64,000 nt of DNA from CAG-632 sp963626805 (GCA_963626805.1 CAVFXS010000019.1:1-64000), one strand, 5' to 3'; positions 44,023 to 53,131 are shown, numbered from the stretch's first letter. Made by a program: numbers and translations. The notes: a model not told the origin generated them from the sequence alone.

Positions 44023-45348
44023 TCATACCTGCAGAATCTGAAGGTCATTTTTAACCTCCTCATATATCTGCTCCGGATCCTCTCCTGTAAAAAACTGTCC
44101 GTTCTCATATAAAATTCTGCCTGCCACCATAGTGAGCAGAACATTCTGCTTGGAACCGCTGTACACCAGATTCTTGATCAGATTATGCTCCGGCTGCATA
44201 TTCGGCTGATGCAAATCGATCACGATCAGATCCGCCTGTTTCCCCTCGGCAATGCAATCACAATCCTTCAGTCCCATCGCTTCCGCACCACCGACCGTTG
44301 CCATCTTCAGTACCGCCTCTGCCGGACAGGCTGCCGCATTCTGCTCCCGCAGCTTCGCCAGACCGGTGACCAGAAACATTTCCCGGAACATATCGAGGCA
44401 ATTATTACTTGCCGGGCCATCCGTACCGATTGCCAGAGGAATCTCCCGTTCCAGCATGGAACAGATCGGTGCAATGCCGCTCGCAAGCTTGGCGTTGCTT
44501 GCCGGATTCGTTACCACGTAGATACCCTTTTCCTTTATAATATCCAGATCTTCTTCCGACACATGTACGCAGTGGAACCCACCGCCGCCATGCTCCCACA
44601 GCCCCAGCTCCGCCAGCGTCTTTACCGGACTGCTGCCATACCTCTCCCTGCAACCGACGACCTCCGCCGCTGTTTCCGACAGATGTGTGTAAACCGGTGC
44701 CCGGTACTGTTCGGCCAGTGCCGCCAGATCCCGTAATAAGCCTTCGGAGGTTGTATATTCCGCATGGAATCCCAGCTGATAGGAGATCAGCGGATGATAC
44801 TGATTGTATTTCCGATAGAAGCCTTCCAGTGTCTCGATGGAATCTTTAAAGTCATTTAAGGTACCACAAAGAACCGTCCGAAATCCCATCTCCAGATTCG
44901 CACGAGCATTTGCCTCCGGCTCCACATACATATCAAAGCTGGCTGTGATACCGCTGGTCAGATATTCCAGCACCGCCAGCTTTGTAAAATGATAGATCAT
45001 TTCCGGTGTCAGCTTCGCCTCCATCGGAAACACCTGCTTATATAACCAGTCCTGTAATGGCATATCATCGGCGTAAGAACGCAGAAATGTCATCGGTGAA
45101 TGCGTATGTGCATCCTTAAAGCCGGGCATCAGAAGATTACCATGAAGATCAATCTCACGTTCAAACGAGATCCCCGCCTGCGCTTCATCCTTTCCGACCT
45201 TCTCCGCCTGTGTCCGGCAGAACTCCCGCACTCGTCCGGCATCTCCTGCCAGAACGATCCGGTCCCGATCCACCCAGACCTCGCACGGCTCCTGCACCTG
45301 AAGCTCTCCATCCATTGTCAGAAGCTTACCATTATAGAAACGAATCAT
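44023..45348 (-). CDS. Amidohydrolase, probable 5'-methylthioadenosine/S-adenosylhomocysteine deaminase
   Basis: 441 aa metal-dependent deaminase of the MtaD/TrzN group. Metal ligands are visible in GFKDAHTHSPMTF (His-x-His), GFHAEYTT, HCVHVSEEDL and GTDGPASNN. The ATG at 45348 lies six bases after the luxS stop with AGGTGA upstream. The operon with mtnN and luxS strongly suggests a substrate in the S-adenosylhomocysteine/methylthioadenosine pool, although guanine-deaminase-like or other amidohydrolase activity is possible from sequence alone. Confidence 0.85.
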   Translation of the reverse strand: MIRFYNGKLLTMDGELQVQEPCEVWVDRDRIVLAGDAGRVREFCRTQAEKVGKDEAQAGISFEREIDLHGNLLMPGFKDAHTHSPMTFLRSYADDMPLQDWLYKQVFPMEAKLTPEMIYHFTKLAVLEYLTSGITASFDMYVEPEANARANLEMGFRTVLCGTLNDFKDSIETLEGFYRKYNQYHPLISYQLGFHAEYTTSEGLLRDLAALAEQYRAPVYTHLSETAAEVVGCRERYGSSPVKTLAELGLWEHGGGGFHCVHVSEEDLDIIKEKGIYVVTNPASNAKLASGIAPICSMLEREIPLAIGTDGPASNNCLDMFREMFLVTGLAKLREQNAAACPAEAVLKMATVGGAEAMGLKDCDCIAEGKQADLIVIDLHQPNMQPEHNLIKNLVYSGSKQNVLLTMVAGRILYENGQFFTGEDPEQIYEEVKNDLQILQV

Positions 45349-45356
45349 AGTCTCAC

Positions 45357-45839
45357 CTACTCTTCCGGATATACCAGCTGTTCTGCCGCGATGCAATATA
45401 ATACTTCATCCAGATATTTCTTTGCCAGATAGTTGGCCATCGGAAGATTCATATCCAGATAATTACCGCAGTCTCTCGGGGATGCCCCAGGCACCTCCCC
45501 CTGATAATCTGCAATAAATTCATACATCCGGGTTAATAATGATACGATATCAATGGACTCATAATCCCCTGCAAGCAGCAGATAGAATCCGGTTCTGCAT
45601 CCCATTGGTCCGAAATAAACCACTTTGCTTCCATATTCCTTATCATTTCTTAAAAAGGTAGCACCCAGATGCTCGATGGTATGTACCTCTGCCGTATTCA
45701 TCACCGGCTCGTAATTCGGTCTGGTCATCCGGATATCAAAGGTCGTCACAATCTCAGAACCGATATGATCCTTCCGGGACACATAAACACCCGGTATTAA
45801 GTTTAAATGATCCACTGTAAAGCTTGCTATTTTTTCCAT
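45357..45839 (-). CDS. luxS: S-ribosylhomocysteine lyase
   Basis: 160 aa. LuxS splits S-ribosylhomocysteine to homocysteine and the AI-2 precursor DPD. The metal-binding HTIEHLGATF near residue 54 and the catalytic Cys region GPMGCRTGFYLLL near 83 are present. Its start overlaps the mtnN stop as TAATG, so translation is coupled. It acts on the product of MtnN. Confidence 0.97.
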   Translation of the reverse strand: MEKIASFTVDHLNLIPGVYVSRKDHIGSEIVTTFDIRMTRPNYEPVMNTAEVHTIEHLGATFLRNDKEYGSKVVYFGPMGCRTGFYLLLAGDYESIDIVSLLTRMYEFIADYQGEVPGASPRDCGNYLDMNLPMANYLAKKYLDEVLYCIAAEQLVYPEE

Positions 45840-46531
45840 TATACACGCACCACCATTTCTAAGATTAATTTTACGGAGTTCTGAATTGCCTGTGCCTCAA
45901 AGGTCGGATAATCCATGTGAGCACTGTCATCTGCCTTGTCGGAGATCGCACGAAGGATGACAAACGGTATGTGATTCAGATACGCAGCCTGAGCGATCGC
46001 AGCACCCTCCATCTCACAGCAGCATGCCTGAAAACCTTCGGTGATCTGATCCTTCCGTTCCCGCTTCGCTACAAACTCATCTCCACTGGCAACTCTTCCG
46101 ATAAAGATGCCAAGCTCCGGCAATACCTTCCGACAGCTGGCTTCCGCAGCCTCTATCAGCTTCTGATCTGCCGGAAACGACCAGGTATCCATCCGTGGGA
46201 TCTGTCCCGGCTTGTAACCGAACGCAACCGCATCCATATCATGCTGCACTGCATCTGTGGAAATTACAATATCTCCGATATTAATCTCGGCCTGTAATGA
46301 GCCGGCAATTCCGGTATTGACAATCCCGTCTACCTGATAATCATCTGCCAGAATCTGTGTGCAGATTGCAGCATTTACCTTTCCGATTCCGGACCGGACT
46401 ACTACAACCTCTTTCCCTTCCAGCTTTCCCTGGTAGAATTCCATCGATGCCTTTGTCTGCACTCGGATCTCCGTCATCTGCTCCTTTAACTTCTCCACTT
46501 CTTCTTCCATTGCGCCAATGATACCAAGCAT
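45839..46531 (-). CDS. mtnN: 5'-methylthioadenosine/S-adenosylhomocysteine nucleosidase
   Basis: 230 aa. Removes adenine from methylthioadenosine and S-adenosylhomocysteine. Family features are MLGIIGAMEEEVEKL at the N-terminus, VVRSGIGKVNAAICTQIL near residue 50, and CCEMEGAAIAQAA near 172 with the substrate Glu; the catalytic Asp is in SDKADDSAHM. First gene of the mtnN-luxS-deaminase operon. AAGGAGG precedes ATG. Confidence 0.97.
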   Translation of the reverse strand: MLGIIGAMEEEVEKLKEQMTEIRVQTKASMEFYQGKLEGKEVVVVRSGIGKVNAAICTQILADDYQVDGIVNTGIAGSLQAEINIGDIVISTDAVQHDMDAVAFGYKPGQIPRMDTWSFPADQKLIEAAEASCRKVLPELGIFIGRVASGDEFVAKRERKDQITEGFQACCCEMEGAAIAQAAYLNHIPFVILRAISDKADDSAHMDYPTFEAQAIQNSVKLILEMVVRV

Positions 46532-46615
46532 GTCATTTCCTCCTTCTGATATCTTATCTTTTGCAAGAGTCTCTGTTAGCCAGATCTCCCTCTACTGAAT
46601 TATGGACTTAGCATG

Positions 46616-46644
46616 ATAATAAACGTATTCGATCGGATCTTCAA
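46616..46644 (-). promoter_or_regulatory. Promoter of the mtnN-luxS operon
   Basis: Read leftward: TTGAAG (46644-46639), 17-base spacer, TATTAT (46621-46616). It leaves a leader of about 80 bases before mtnN. The rest of the roughly 300-bp gap before agrD holds only the agrD terminator. Confidence 0.55.
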
Positions 46645-46722
46645 TAGTTATTACGTGTTTTGTCTGATTTTTATTCACATAATCGATCATAGATACCACT
46701 TTTACACATTAATCACAGCATT

Positions 46723-46767
46723 AAAAAAACAGCCTCAGAGTGTGCTGCCCTTTGAAGCTGTTTTTTA
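46723..46767 (-). terminator. Terminator of agrBD
   Basis: AAAAAACAGC pairs with GCTGTTTTTT around a 23-base loop (46723-46767). U-rich arms on both sides allow termination in either direction. It lies about 60 bases after agrD. Confidence 0.65.
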
Positions 46768-46829
46768 TGGCTTTCCGTTCTCTCCCTCGTCTATTTACTG
46801 TCCTCAGTAAAAACTCCCCACATTAGATA

Positions 46830-46979
46830 TTATTTGCAATCCTTTTCCATCTTGTCCTTCAGTGCTGCAGGCACCTTTGGCTCATAGAAGTAATAAGGGA
46901 TACTCTTTCCAACAGAATTACATGCCAGATGCTCCCCCATCTTAGCAACGGTTGCCTTCACTTCACTCATTTTCTTCAT
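46830..46979 (-). CDS. agrD: AgrD-type autoinducer precursor with serine in place of cysteine
   Basis: 49 aa. A basic amphipathic leader (1-18), then the core region GKSIPYYF and the conserved C-terminal recognition segment YEPKVPAALKDK. In known AgrD the signal ring ends just before the YEP/HQP motif and is closed by a Cys five residues from its end. Here that stretch is I27-F31 with Ser26 before it; the only nearby Cys (20) is too far away. A serine lactone of six residues is the simplest reading. The start overlaps the end of agrB by 17 bases. Confidence 0.85.
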   Translation of the reverse strand: MKKMSEVKATVAKMGEHLACNSVGKSIPYYFYEPKVPAALKDKMEKDCK

Positions 46980-47562
46980 ACTTGTTTTCCTCCTTCTTAA
47001 CTAATAGTAATATGCTAAGGCTTTCAATAAATAAGGAAGCCGTTATCATATTCAACACCTCCATTCTGCCGAACCCAAAGCCGATGACCGCTCCGATTCC
47101 AAGCAGAACAATCGTTGAGATAATTGCACCTCTCCGCTTTGCCTTGCGGACATCTTCCCTCCGGAGCGGATTATTCCGGGTCGTTCTGGGTGCATATTTC
47201 ACGATCACGCCTATCACAATCAACATCATAAACAAAACCAATGGAAGTAAAATACCAACTCTGGCAATTACCAGACCGATTGCCCAGACCAGAATCATAC
47301 ATGCCGTACATCCCAGACCGCTCTTGCAATGAATTCCCCCGGCAAAGCTTCTCACAAGCACGAAGCTTCCGAGAATGATAGCTGTCTGAAGCAATGTGTG
47401 CGTCAGAATTGCTATAATAAGCAGTGCCAGAGTCTTATAGGCATTTTCCAGAAACAGGACATATCCGTAGGAAAGGACCTCTAATTGTTCCTCATAATGC
47501 TCCTGATCTTTCGGCAGACTCCATACTGCAATTCGATTGGCAATTTTTTCTGTTAAACTCAT
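46963..47562 (-). CDS. agrB: AgrB-type peptide-processing membrane protease
   Basis: 199 aa with five to six membrane helices. Arg71, His78 and Cys85 in VRSFAGGIHCKSGLGC correspond to the catalytic His77/Cys84 region of staphylococcal AgrB. It cleaves and cyclises AgrD at the membrane. The ATG at 47562 gives this numbering; an upstream frame to 47637 would lie across the probable promoter, although the ribosome binding site for 47562 is weak. Transcribed divergently from the kinase/regulator pair. Confidence 0.93.
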   Translation of the reverse strand: MSLTEKIANRIAVWSLPKDQEHYEEQLEVLSYGYVLFLENAYKTLALLIIAILTHTLLQTAIILGSFVLVRSFAGGIHCKSGLGCTACMILVWAIGLVIARVGILLPLVLFMMLIVIGVIVKYAPRTTRNNPLRREDVRKAKRRGAIISTIVLLGIGAVIGFGFGRMEVLNMITASLFIESLSILLLVKKEENKYEENE

Positions 47563-47617
47563 TCTGCTTCTTTTCTTCCCTTGCTGATTATGGTAGAATT
47601 GTAGCATGTAAATTTCT

Positions 47618-47647
47618 ATCGTTTTCATTTTTGTCACAAACGTTGGA
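47618..47647. promoter_or_regulatory. Possible LytTR (AgrA) binding direct repeats
   Basis: ATCGTTTTC (47618-47626) and AACGTTGGA (47639-47647) are offset by 21 bases, the spacing expected for two LytTR half-sites on one DNA face. The second is close to the known 9-base consensus, the first only partly. They lie between the divergent agrBD and kinase genes. A leftward extended -10 (TGCTACAAT) for agrBD lies at about 47596-47604 with a poor -35. Confidence 0.4.
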
Positions 47648-47656
47648 TTTTAAAGC

Positions 47657-49012
47657 ATGTATGTAAAAAAAAGACAAGGCAGGCGACAAAATTTGACATT
47701 TTACGAACTTTCATATTACATATTTGGTGTTGTTGATTTATATATTGTACTACTTATCCCTATTCTGGGTATGTTAACCACGCGCAATAAAATAATTTTG
47801 CATATTCTGTTTTTTATTACCTCTCCTGCCTGTATTGTTTTTCTGTCAGATTTTTCGCCATATATTGAGCTATGTTTGATTTTTATTTATATCTACATTC
47901 TGACGAAACGCAATATTCTGTCCGTATGTTTATCCTTGTTTAACTATCTGTTATCCATTGTTTTGAACTATGGTCTACTGGCATTTCACTATTTGACACA
48001 CGGTATTTCAGAAAACGATGCTATTACCATTTACCCTATTCCTTATTACACCTTTTTCACTGTTCTTCTACTCCTTGTATCCTTTGGTCTGCGCTGGTTG
48101 TATCATCATTTCATCGGCAACACCTTGAAGCTGACCTTTCCTCTTGCTACACTATTTCTGGTTTACCTTGGGTTATGTGCCCTTATCTTTGTATATAATT
48201 ACACCTATGAGGAAACGCAGAATTTCCCGCAGGAGCTGGTACACATGAATACGCTCCTGTTTATCGTCTTCTTTACGATCACCAGTATCTTCATTATTCT
48301 GCTGATTCATATGTTCAAAAAAGATGTGAAGCTCCAGACACAGAATGTCCAGTATAAGAGTCTGCAAAACTATACGGCTCAGGTTGAAGCGCTTTATCAG
48401 AATCTCCGTGGCTTCAAGCATGACTATCTGAATCTGCTGACTACCATGGACTATTACATTGCCAGCAAGGACTGGGAGGCTATGATGGTCTTTTATGAAA
48501 CTAAGATCTCTCCGACCCGCGCCATGCTTCAGAATAGCTATCAGGATCTGGGTCAGCTTCGGAATCTGGAGATTGCAGAAATCAAAAGTATTTTATACAA
48601 TAAATTTGTAAAGGCTGTTGAGATGAATATTGCCGTAAATCTGGAGATCCGGGAACTGATCCGTCAGCTGGATGCAGATCCTGTAGACATTGCCCGCGTC
48701 CTGGGTATTTATCTGGATAATGCCATTGACGCCTTAAATGCTTCGGAGCTTTCTGACGATCAACGCCAGCTCCATGTGGCAGTCCTTACTGATTCGGATG
48801 CAGTTGTTTTCATTATCCGGAATATCTGCCAGGATTTTCCTCTCCAGCTTCAGAAATTAGGTACTCTGAATTATTCCACCAAGGGCGAGAATCGTGGAAT
48901 GGGACTGTATCTGGCCAGACAGACTCTGCGGAATTATCGCAACATCCAGTCCACACCATCCTATGAGGATCACGCCTTTACCCAGACATTAATTATCTAT
49001 CATAAGGAGTGA
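47657..49012 (+). CDS. agrC: AgrC-type GHKL sensor histidine kinase
   Basis: 451 aa. Six to seven membrane helices in residues 20-210, a coiled linker, then the phospho-acceptor motif GFKHDYLNLL near 253. The GHKL ATPase part has DNAIDALNA near 355 and KGENRGMGLYLARQTL near 415. It should sense the AgrD-derived peptide and phosphorylate the adjacent LytTR regulator. The ATG at 47657 lacks a good ribosome binding site; an in-frame TTG at 47693 behind AGGCAGG is an alternative start. Confidence 0.92.
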   Translation: MYVKKRQGRRQNLTFYELSYYIFGVVDLYIVLLIPILGMLTTRNKIILHILFFITSPACIVFLSDFSPYIELCLIFIYIYILTKRNILSVCLSLFNYLLSIVLNYGLLAFHYLTHGISENDAITIYPIPYYTFFTVLLLLVSFGLRWLYHHFIGNTLKLTFPLATLFLVYLGLCALIFVYNYTYEETQNFPQELVHMNTLLFIVFFTITSIFIILLIHMFKKDVKLQTQNVQYKSLQNYTAQVEALYQNLRGFKHDYLNLLTTMDYYIASKDWEAMMVFYETKISPTRAMLQNSYQDLGQLRNLEIAEIKSILYNKFVKAVEMNIAVNLEIRELIRQLDADPVDIARVLGIYLDNAIDALNASELSDDQRQLHVAVLTDSDAVVFIIRNICQDFPLQLQKLGTLNYSTKGENRGMGLYLARQTLRNYRNIQSTPSYEDHAFTQTLIIYHKE

Positions 49013-49017
49013 TCGTA

Positions 49018-49782
49018 ATGCTGCCGGTTTTTATTTGCGAAGATAATCCTGTTCTTTTACAGCAATATCGACAAATTATTGAAAATGTAATCCTGATCGA
49101 AGAATATGATATGAAGCTCCTTGCGGCTGTGACTTCGCCGGATGAACTTCTGGATGCTGCCAGAAGCTATCATGGTCAGACTCCGGATGCTGGCTTCTAT
49201 CTGCTGGATATTGATCTGCAGGCATCTATCGATGGCTTTGAACTGGCGAAAAAGATCCGTGAATTCGATTCCCGCGGCTTCATTGTCTTTATTACCACGC
49301 ATTCCGAGATGGCAATGCTTACCTTCAAATACAAGGTTGAAGCCATGGATTTTATCCTGAAGGATGAGAGCTGGAATATTGTCACTCGCATTCATGAGTG
49401 CCTGGATCAGGCCGTGACCCGCTATCTGACACCGGGAATGCCGACCGATACGATTGCTTTTAAGATCGGACATCAGACGATCAAGCTGCGTGCCAATGAT
49501 ATTCTTTATATCATGGCGTCATCGGTTCCTCACAAGATTCTGGTCGTCATGGAGAATCGTACCACGGAGCTTTACGGCACTCTGACAAAGATCAGCCATG
49601 ACCTTCCTGCCTATTTCATCCGTTCCCATAAAGGCTGTCTGGTCAATCTGAATCATGTCCGGAGCGTGGACCGGGAGACCCAGTCCATTTATCTAACCAA
49701 CGGAACCACCTGTCTGGCTTCCACGCGGGGAATCAACCTCGTTTCACAGGCATTGCAGGGTGAAAACAGATTGCAAAAGTAA
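49018..49782 (+). CDS. agrA: AgrA-type LytTR response regulator
   Basis: 254 aa. Receiver with acidic pair CEDN (residues 7-10) and phosphoacceptor Asp64 in YLLDIDLQ; LytTR DNA-binding domain at about 145-250 with SHKGCLVNLNHVRSVDR. AAGGAG lies eight bases before ATG 49018 and overlaps the end of the kinase gene. It probably activates agrBD. In contrast to the LytTR protein at 15-782, all receiver residues are intact. Confidence 0.93.
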   Translation: MLPVFICEDNPVLLQQYRQIIENVILIEEYDMKLLAAVTSPDELLDAARSYHGQTPDAGFYLLDIDLQASIDGFELAKKIREFDSRGFIVFITTHSEMAMLTFKYKVEAMDFILKDESWNIVTRIHECLDQAVTRYLTPGMPTDTIAFKIGHQTIKLRANDILYIMASSVPHKILVVMENRTTELYGTLTKISHDLPAYFIRSHKGCLVNLNHVRSVDRETQSIYLTNGTTCLASTRGINLVSQALQGENRLQK

Positions 49783-49858
49783 TCGCAGACTGCTATAATT
49801 CTTCTTACATTTAGGGATACTGATAGTGTCCCGTATTTCACAAAAGGAGTGATTCAGT

Positions 49859-50104
49859 ATGGTATATAAAACACATGGAACCTGTTCTACACAGATTTCT
49901 TTTGATGTCATTGACAACAAGGTACGCAATGTTAAATTTACCGGCGGATGCAACGGCAACACACAGGGTGTCGCTGCCTTAGTCGAAGGCATGGATGTAA
50001 ACGAAGCAATCAGCCGTATGGAAGGTATCCGTTGCGGCTTCCGTCCTACTTCCTGTCCGGACCAGCTGGCAACCGCATTAAAGGAAGCCATTGCCAACAA
50101 ATAA
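49859..50104 (+). CDS. TSCPD domain protein (TIGR03905 type)
   Basis: 81 aa complete small protein. The C-terminal motif PTSCPDQLATALKEA and GGCNGNTQGVAAL identify the TSCPD family, a small cysteine-containing domain also found at the C-terminus of some ribonucleotide reductases. The stand-alone form has no established function. AAAGGAG precedes ATG; murG follows nine bases after its stop, so they are probably co-transcribed. Confidence 0.92.
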   Translation: MVYKTHGTCSTQISFDVIDNKVRNVKFTGGCNGNTQGVAALVEGMDVNEAISRMEGIRCGFRPTSCPDQLATALKEAIANK

Positions 50105-50113
50105 GGAGGGCAT

Positions 50114-51193
50114 ATGAAACGAATTATTTTAACCGGCGGTGGAACAGCCGGACACGTCACCCCAAACATTGCCTTGATTCCAAAGCTGAAGGAAGAGGGC
50201 TATGATATTCATTATATTGGTTCTTACAACGGAATGGAGAAAAAGCTGATTGAGGATATGCGCATCCCGTATCATGGGATTTCATCCGGAAAGCTGCGCC
50301 GTTACTTTGATGTAAAGAATTTCTCGGATCCGTTCCGGGTTATTAAGGGTTACGGAGAGGCATCCCGCCTGATGAAGAGCCTGAAACCGGACGTTGTCTT
50401 CAGCAAGGGCGGTTTCGTATCCGTTCCGGTTGTTATGGCTGCCAAGAATCACCGGATTCCGGCGATCATTCATGAGTCTGATATGACTCCGGGTCTGGCA
50501 AACAAGCTTTGCATTCCAAGTGCAACTAAGATCTGCTGTAACTTCCCGGAAGCTATGGAGCATCTTCCGAAGGGAAAAGCAGTGCTGACCGGAACTCCGA
50601 TCCGTCAGGAATTATTTAACGGAAATCCTCTGGATGCCATTCAGTTCACCGGTCTTCAGGCAAATAAGCCGACCATTCTTGTAATCGGCGGCAGCACCGG
50701 TAGTGTGAAGGTAAATGAAGCCGTTCGTGAATGTCTGGACGAGCTTTTAAAGACCTATCAGGTTATCCATTTATGCGGAAAAGGAAAGCTGGACATTGCT
50801 TATGAGCATCGTGACGGTTATGTCCAGTATGAATACATCAAGAAGGAATTAAGCTCCCTGCTTGCTCTTGCTGATATTGTAATCTCCAGAGCCGGAGCGA
50901 ATGCGATCTGCGAGCTTCAGGCACTTGCCAAGCCGAATCTTCTGATTCCGTTAGGTGCCAATGCCAGCCGCGGGGACCAGATCCTGAATGCAGAATCATT
51001 TAAAAAACAGGGCTTCAGTTATGTTCTTCCGGAGGAAGAGCTCACAAAGGAAACCCTGTTGAACGCTGTTGATCAGGTATATACTCACCGGGCAGAATAC
51101 CAGGCGGCTATGAAAAACAGCCAGATGACAAATTCCATTGATCTGATCGTGGATCTGATCAACGATGCCTGTCAGAAAAATCTGTCCCAGTAA
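50114..51193 (+). CDS. murG: UDP-GlcNAc:lipid I GlcNAc transferase
   Basis: 359 aa glycosyltransferase making lipid II on the inner face of the membrane. The N-terminal loop ILTGGGTAGHVTPNIAL, the second glycine-rich loop VIGGSTGSVKVNEAV and SRAGANAICELQALAKPNLLIPL, given here as SRAGANAICELQAL, are diagnostic. AGGAGGGC precedes ATG. It lies outside any division/cell-wall cluster, but murA is convergent next to it. Confidence 0.96.
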   Translation: MKRIILTGGGTAGHVTPNIALIPKLKEEGYDIHYIGSYNGMEKKLIEDMRIPYHGISSGKLRRYFDVKNFSDPFRVIKGYGEASRLMKSLKPDVVFSKGGFVSVPVVMAAKNHRIPAIIHESDMTPGLANKLCIPSATKICCNFPEAMEHLPKGKAVLTGTPIRQELFNGNPLDAIQFTGLQANKPTILVIGGSTGSVKVNEAVRECLDELLKTYQVIHLCGKGKLDIAYEHRDGYVQYEYIKKELSSLLALADIVISRAGANAICELQALAKPNLLIPLGANASRGDQILNAESFKKQGFSYVLPEEELTKETLLNAVDQVYTHRAEYQAAMKNSQMTNSIDLIVDLINDACQKNLSQ

Positions 51194-51200
51194 TCAAAAA

Positions 51201-51225
51201 GAGCGAACATTCAAACTGTTCGCTC
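51201..51225 (+). terminator. Hairpin between convergent murG and murA
   Basis: GAGCGAAC (51201-51208) pairs with GTTCGCTC (51218-51225); A- and T-rich flanks on both sides are compatible with bidirectional termination. Confidence 0.7.
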
Positions 51226-51242
51226 CTCATTTCCCCTGATTC

Positions 51243-52550
51243 TTAACTGACCTTCAGTTTAAATTTCATAATATCCTTCTCGGTCTCTACGATCTCGATC
51301 TTACCGCCCAGATCCCGTAATTTCTCTTCAAACCGCTCATAGCCACGCTGGATATACTTGATATCCTCCACAACGGTAAAGCCTTCTGCTGCCAGTCCTG
51401 CGATTACCAGTGCCGCACCTGCCCGAAGGTCCGGTGCCACCACGGAAGCACCGCTGTAATGATCCACGCCGGTAATAATTGCCATATTACCCTCTACCTT
51501 AATATTCGCACCCATGCGCATTAACTCATCCACATATTTAAAACGATTTTCAAAAATATTCTCGGTAATCACACTGGTTCCTTCCGAAAGTCCAAGTGTA
51601 ATCGCCATCTGTGGCTGCATATCAGTCGGGAAGCCCGGATATGGCTGTGTCTTGATCTGTGTTGCACCCAGCCGTTTCTCCTTATCTCCGATCACGCGTA
51701 CCGCATCATCGTATTCCTCTACGGTAGCTCCGATCTCTGTCAGCTTGGAACTGATTGCCTCCAGATGCTTCGGAATGACATTCTTGATCAGGATATTACC
51801 ACCGGTCGCTGCGGCTGCCATCATAAAGGTACCTGCCTCGATCTGGTCCGGAATAATCGAATATTCGGTGCCGCTTAATTCCTTTACACCACGGATCCGA
51901 ATCTCATTCGTACCGGCACCCTTGATATTTGCACCCATACTGTTTAAGAAGTTCGCTACATCAACAATGTGCGGCTCCTTCGCTGCATTCTCGATCGTGG
52001 TCTTACCTTCTGCCAGAACCGCTGCCATCATGATATTAATGGTTGCACCGACACTGACGGTATCCAGATAAATATGCTTTCCGATCAGCTGATCTGCACT
52101 GACGGTGATCATTCCGCCATCGATCACAACCTCGGCACCTAATGCCTTAAAGCCCTTGACATGCAGGTCGATCGGTCTGCTTCCGATCTCACAGCCACCC
52201 GGCAGGGCAACCTGAGAACGCCGATATTTTCCAAGTAAGGCACCCAGAAGATAGTAAGATGCCCGAATCTTACGAATAAACTCATCATCTACACATAACG
52301 AATCAATATTCGTGATCGTTCCGCCACAAATGCTGACCGTATGCTCATCAATATATCGTACCGTTGCTCCAATCTCCCGGATAGCCTGCAATAATACCTT
52401 GGTATCCCGGACATTCGGTACATTCTCAATAATACACTCTTTATCTGTCATAACCGCAGCCGCCAGAATTCCAAGGGCTGCGTTCTTTGCTCCTGCTATT
52501 GTTACTTCGCCAACTAAAGGGGTTCCGCCCTTTATTACATACTGCTCCAT
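51243..52550 (-). CDS. murA: UDP-N-acetylglucosamine 1-carboxyvinyltransferase
   Basis: 435 aa. Catalyses the first committed step of peptidoglycan synthesis. The fosfomycin-target Cys is Cys120 in VALPGGCEIGSRPIDLH. The N-terminus GGTPLVGEVTIAGAKNAAL and the C-terminal DLRAGAALVIAGLAAEG match the family. Full length, no oddities. Isolated leftward gene. Confidence 0.97.
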   Translation of the reverse strand: MEQYVIKGGTPLVGEVTIAGAKNAALGILAAAVMTDKECIIENVPNVRDTKVLLQAIREIGATVRYIDEHTVSICGGTITNIDSLCVDDEFIRKIRASYYLLGALLGKYRRSQVALPGGCEIGSRPIDLHVKGFKALGAEVVIDGGMITVSADQLIGKHIYLDTVSVGATINIMMAAVLAEGKTTIENAAKEPHIVDVANFLNSMGANIKGAGTNEIRIRGVKELSGTEYSIIPDQIEAGTFMMAAAATGGNILIKNVIPKHLEAISSKLTEIGATVEEYDDAVRVIGDKEKRLGATQIKTQPYPGFPTDMQPQMAITLGLSEGTSVITENIFENRFKYVDELMRMGANIKVEGNMAIITGVDHYSGASVVAPDLRAGAALVIAGLAAEGFTVVEDIKYIQRGYERFEEKLRDLGGKIEIVETEKDIMKFKLKVS

Positions 52551-52691
52551 AATGCACCTCTTACATTATTTTATATATCAATTAATTATTTTTATCAGAT
52601 TACATTCTACGCCCATTATTAAGCATAACTAGGCTAATTATAACACAACTTTCCTGTTTGTAAACCTTTTTTCTCAAGAGGTGTCCCGGTC

Positions 52692-53117
52692 TTAGCTCAT
52701 TGTCTGCCGCTCTTCTTCGCAATAGATACAACGGTATGTACGTTTCTCGCGATTTACCAGCTTAAATATATGATCAATCCCCTGCTCGGTTGTAGTGATA
52801 CAACGTGGATTCTTACAGAATATTATATTCACCAGCTTCTCCGGCAGTTCAACTTTTTTCTTTTCTACGGTCTTTCCGTCCTTGATAATGCTGACGGTAA
52901 TATCCGGATCAATGTATCCAAGCACATCCAGATTGATGGAATAATCCTGATCGATCTTGATGATATCCTTGCGTCCCAGCTTATTACTCTTTACATTTTT
53001 AATAATCGCCACGCTGCAGTCCAGCTTATCCAGCTCCAGATCCTGGTAGATCTGCATACTCTTTCCTGCTTTAATATGATCTAATACGATTCCGTTTGTA
53101 ATACTGTCAATATTCAT
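52692..53117 (-). CDS. pyrI: Aspartate carbamoyltransferase regulatory subunit
   Basis: 141 aa. Binds nucleotide effectors and the catalytic chains. The N-terminal allosteric domain begins MNIDSITNGIVLDHIKAGK; the zinc domain has CKNPRC and CIYC cysteine pairs. The ATG at 53117 with AAAGGAG upstream is used, 15 bases after the pyrB stop; the longer open frame overlaps pyrB. Confidence 0.95.
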   Translation of the reverse strand: MNIDSITNGIVLDHIKAGKSMQIYQDLELDKLDCSVAIIKNVKSNKLGRKDIIKIDQDYSINLDVLGYIDPDITVSIIKDGKTVEKKKVELPEKLVNIIFCKNPRCITTTEQGIDHIFKLVNREKRTYRCIYCEEERQTMS

Positions 53118-53131
53118 ACTCCCTGTCTCCT

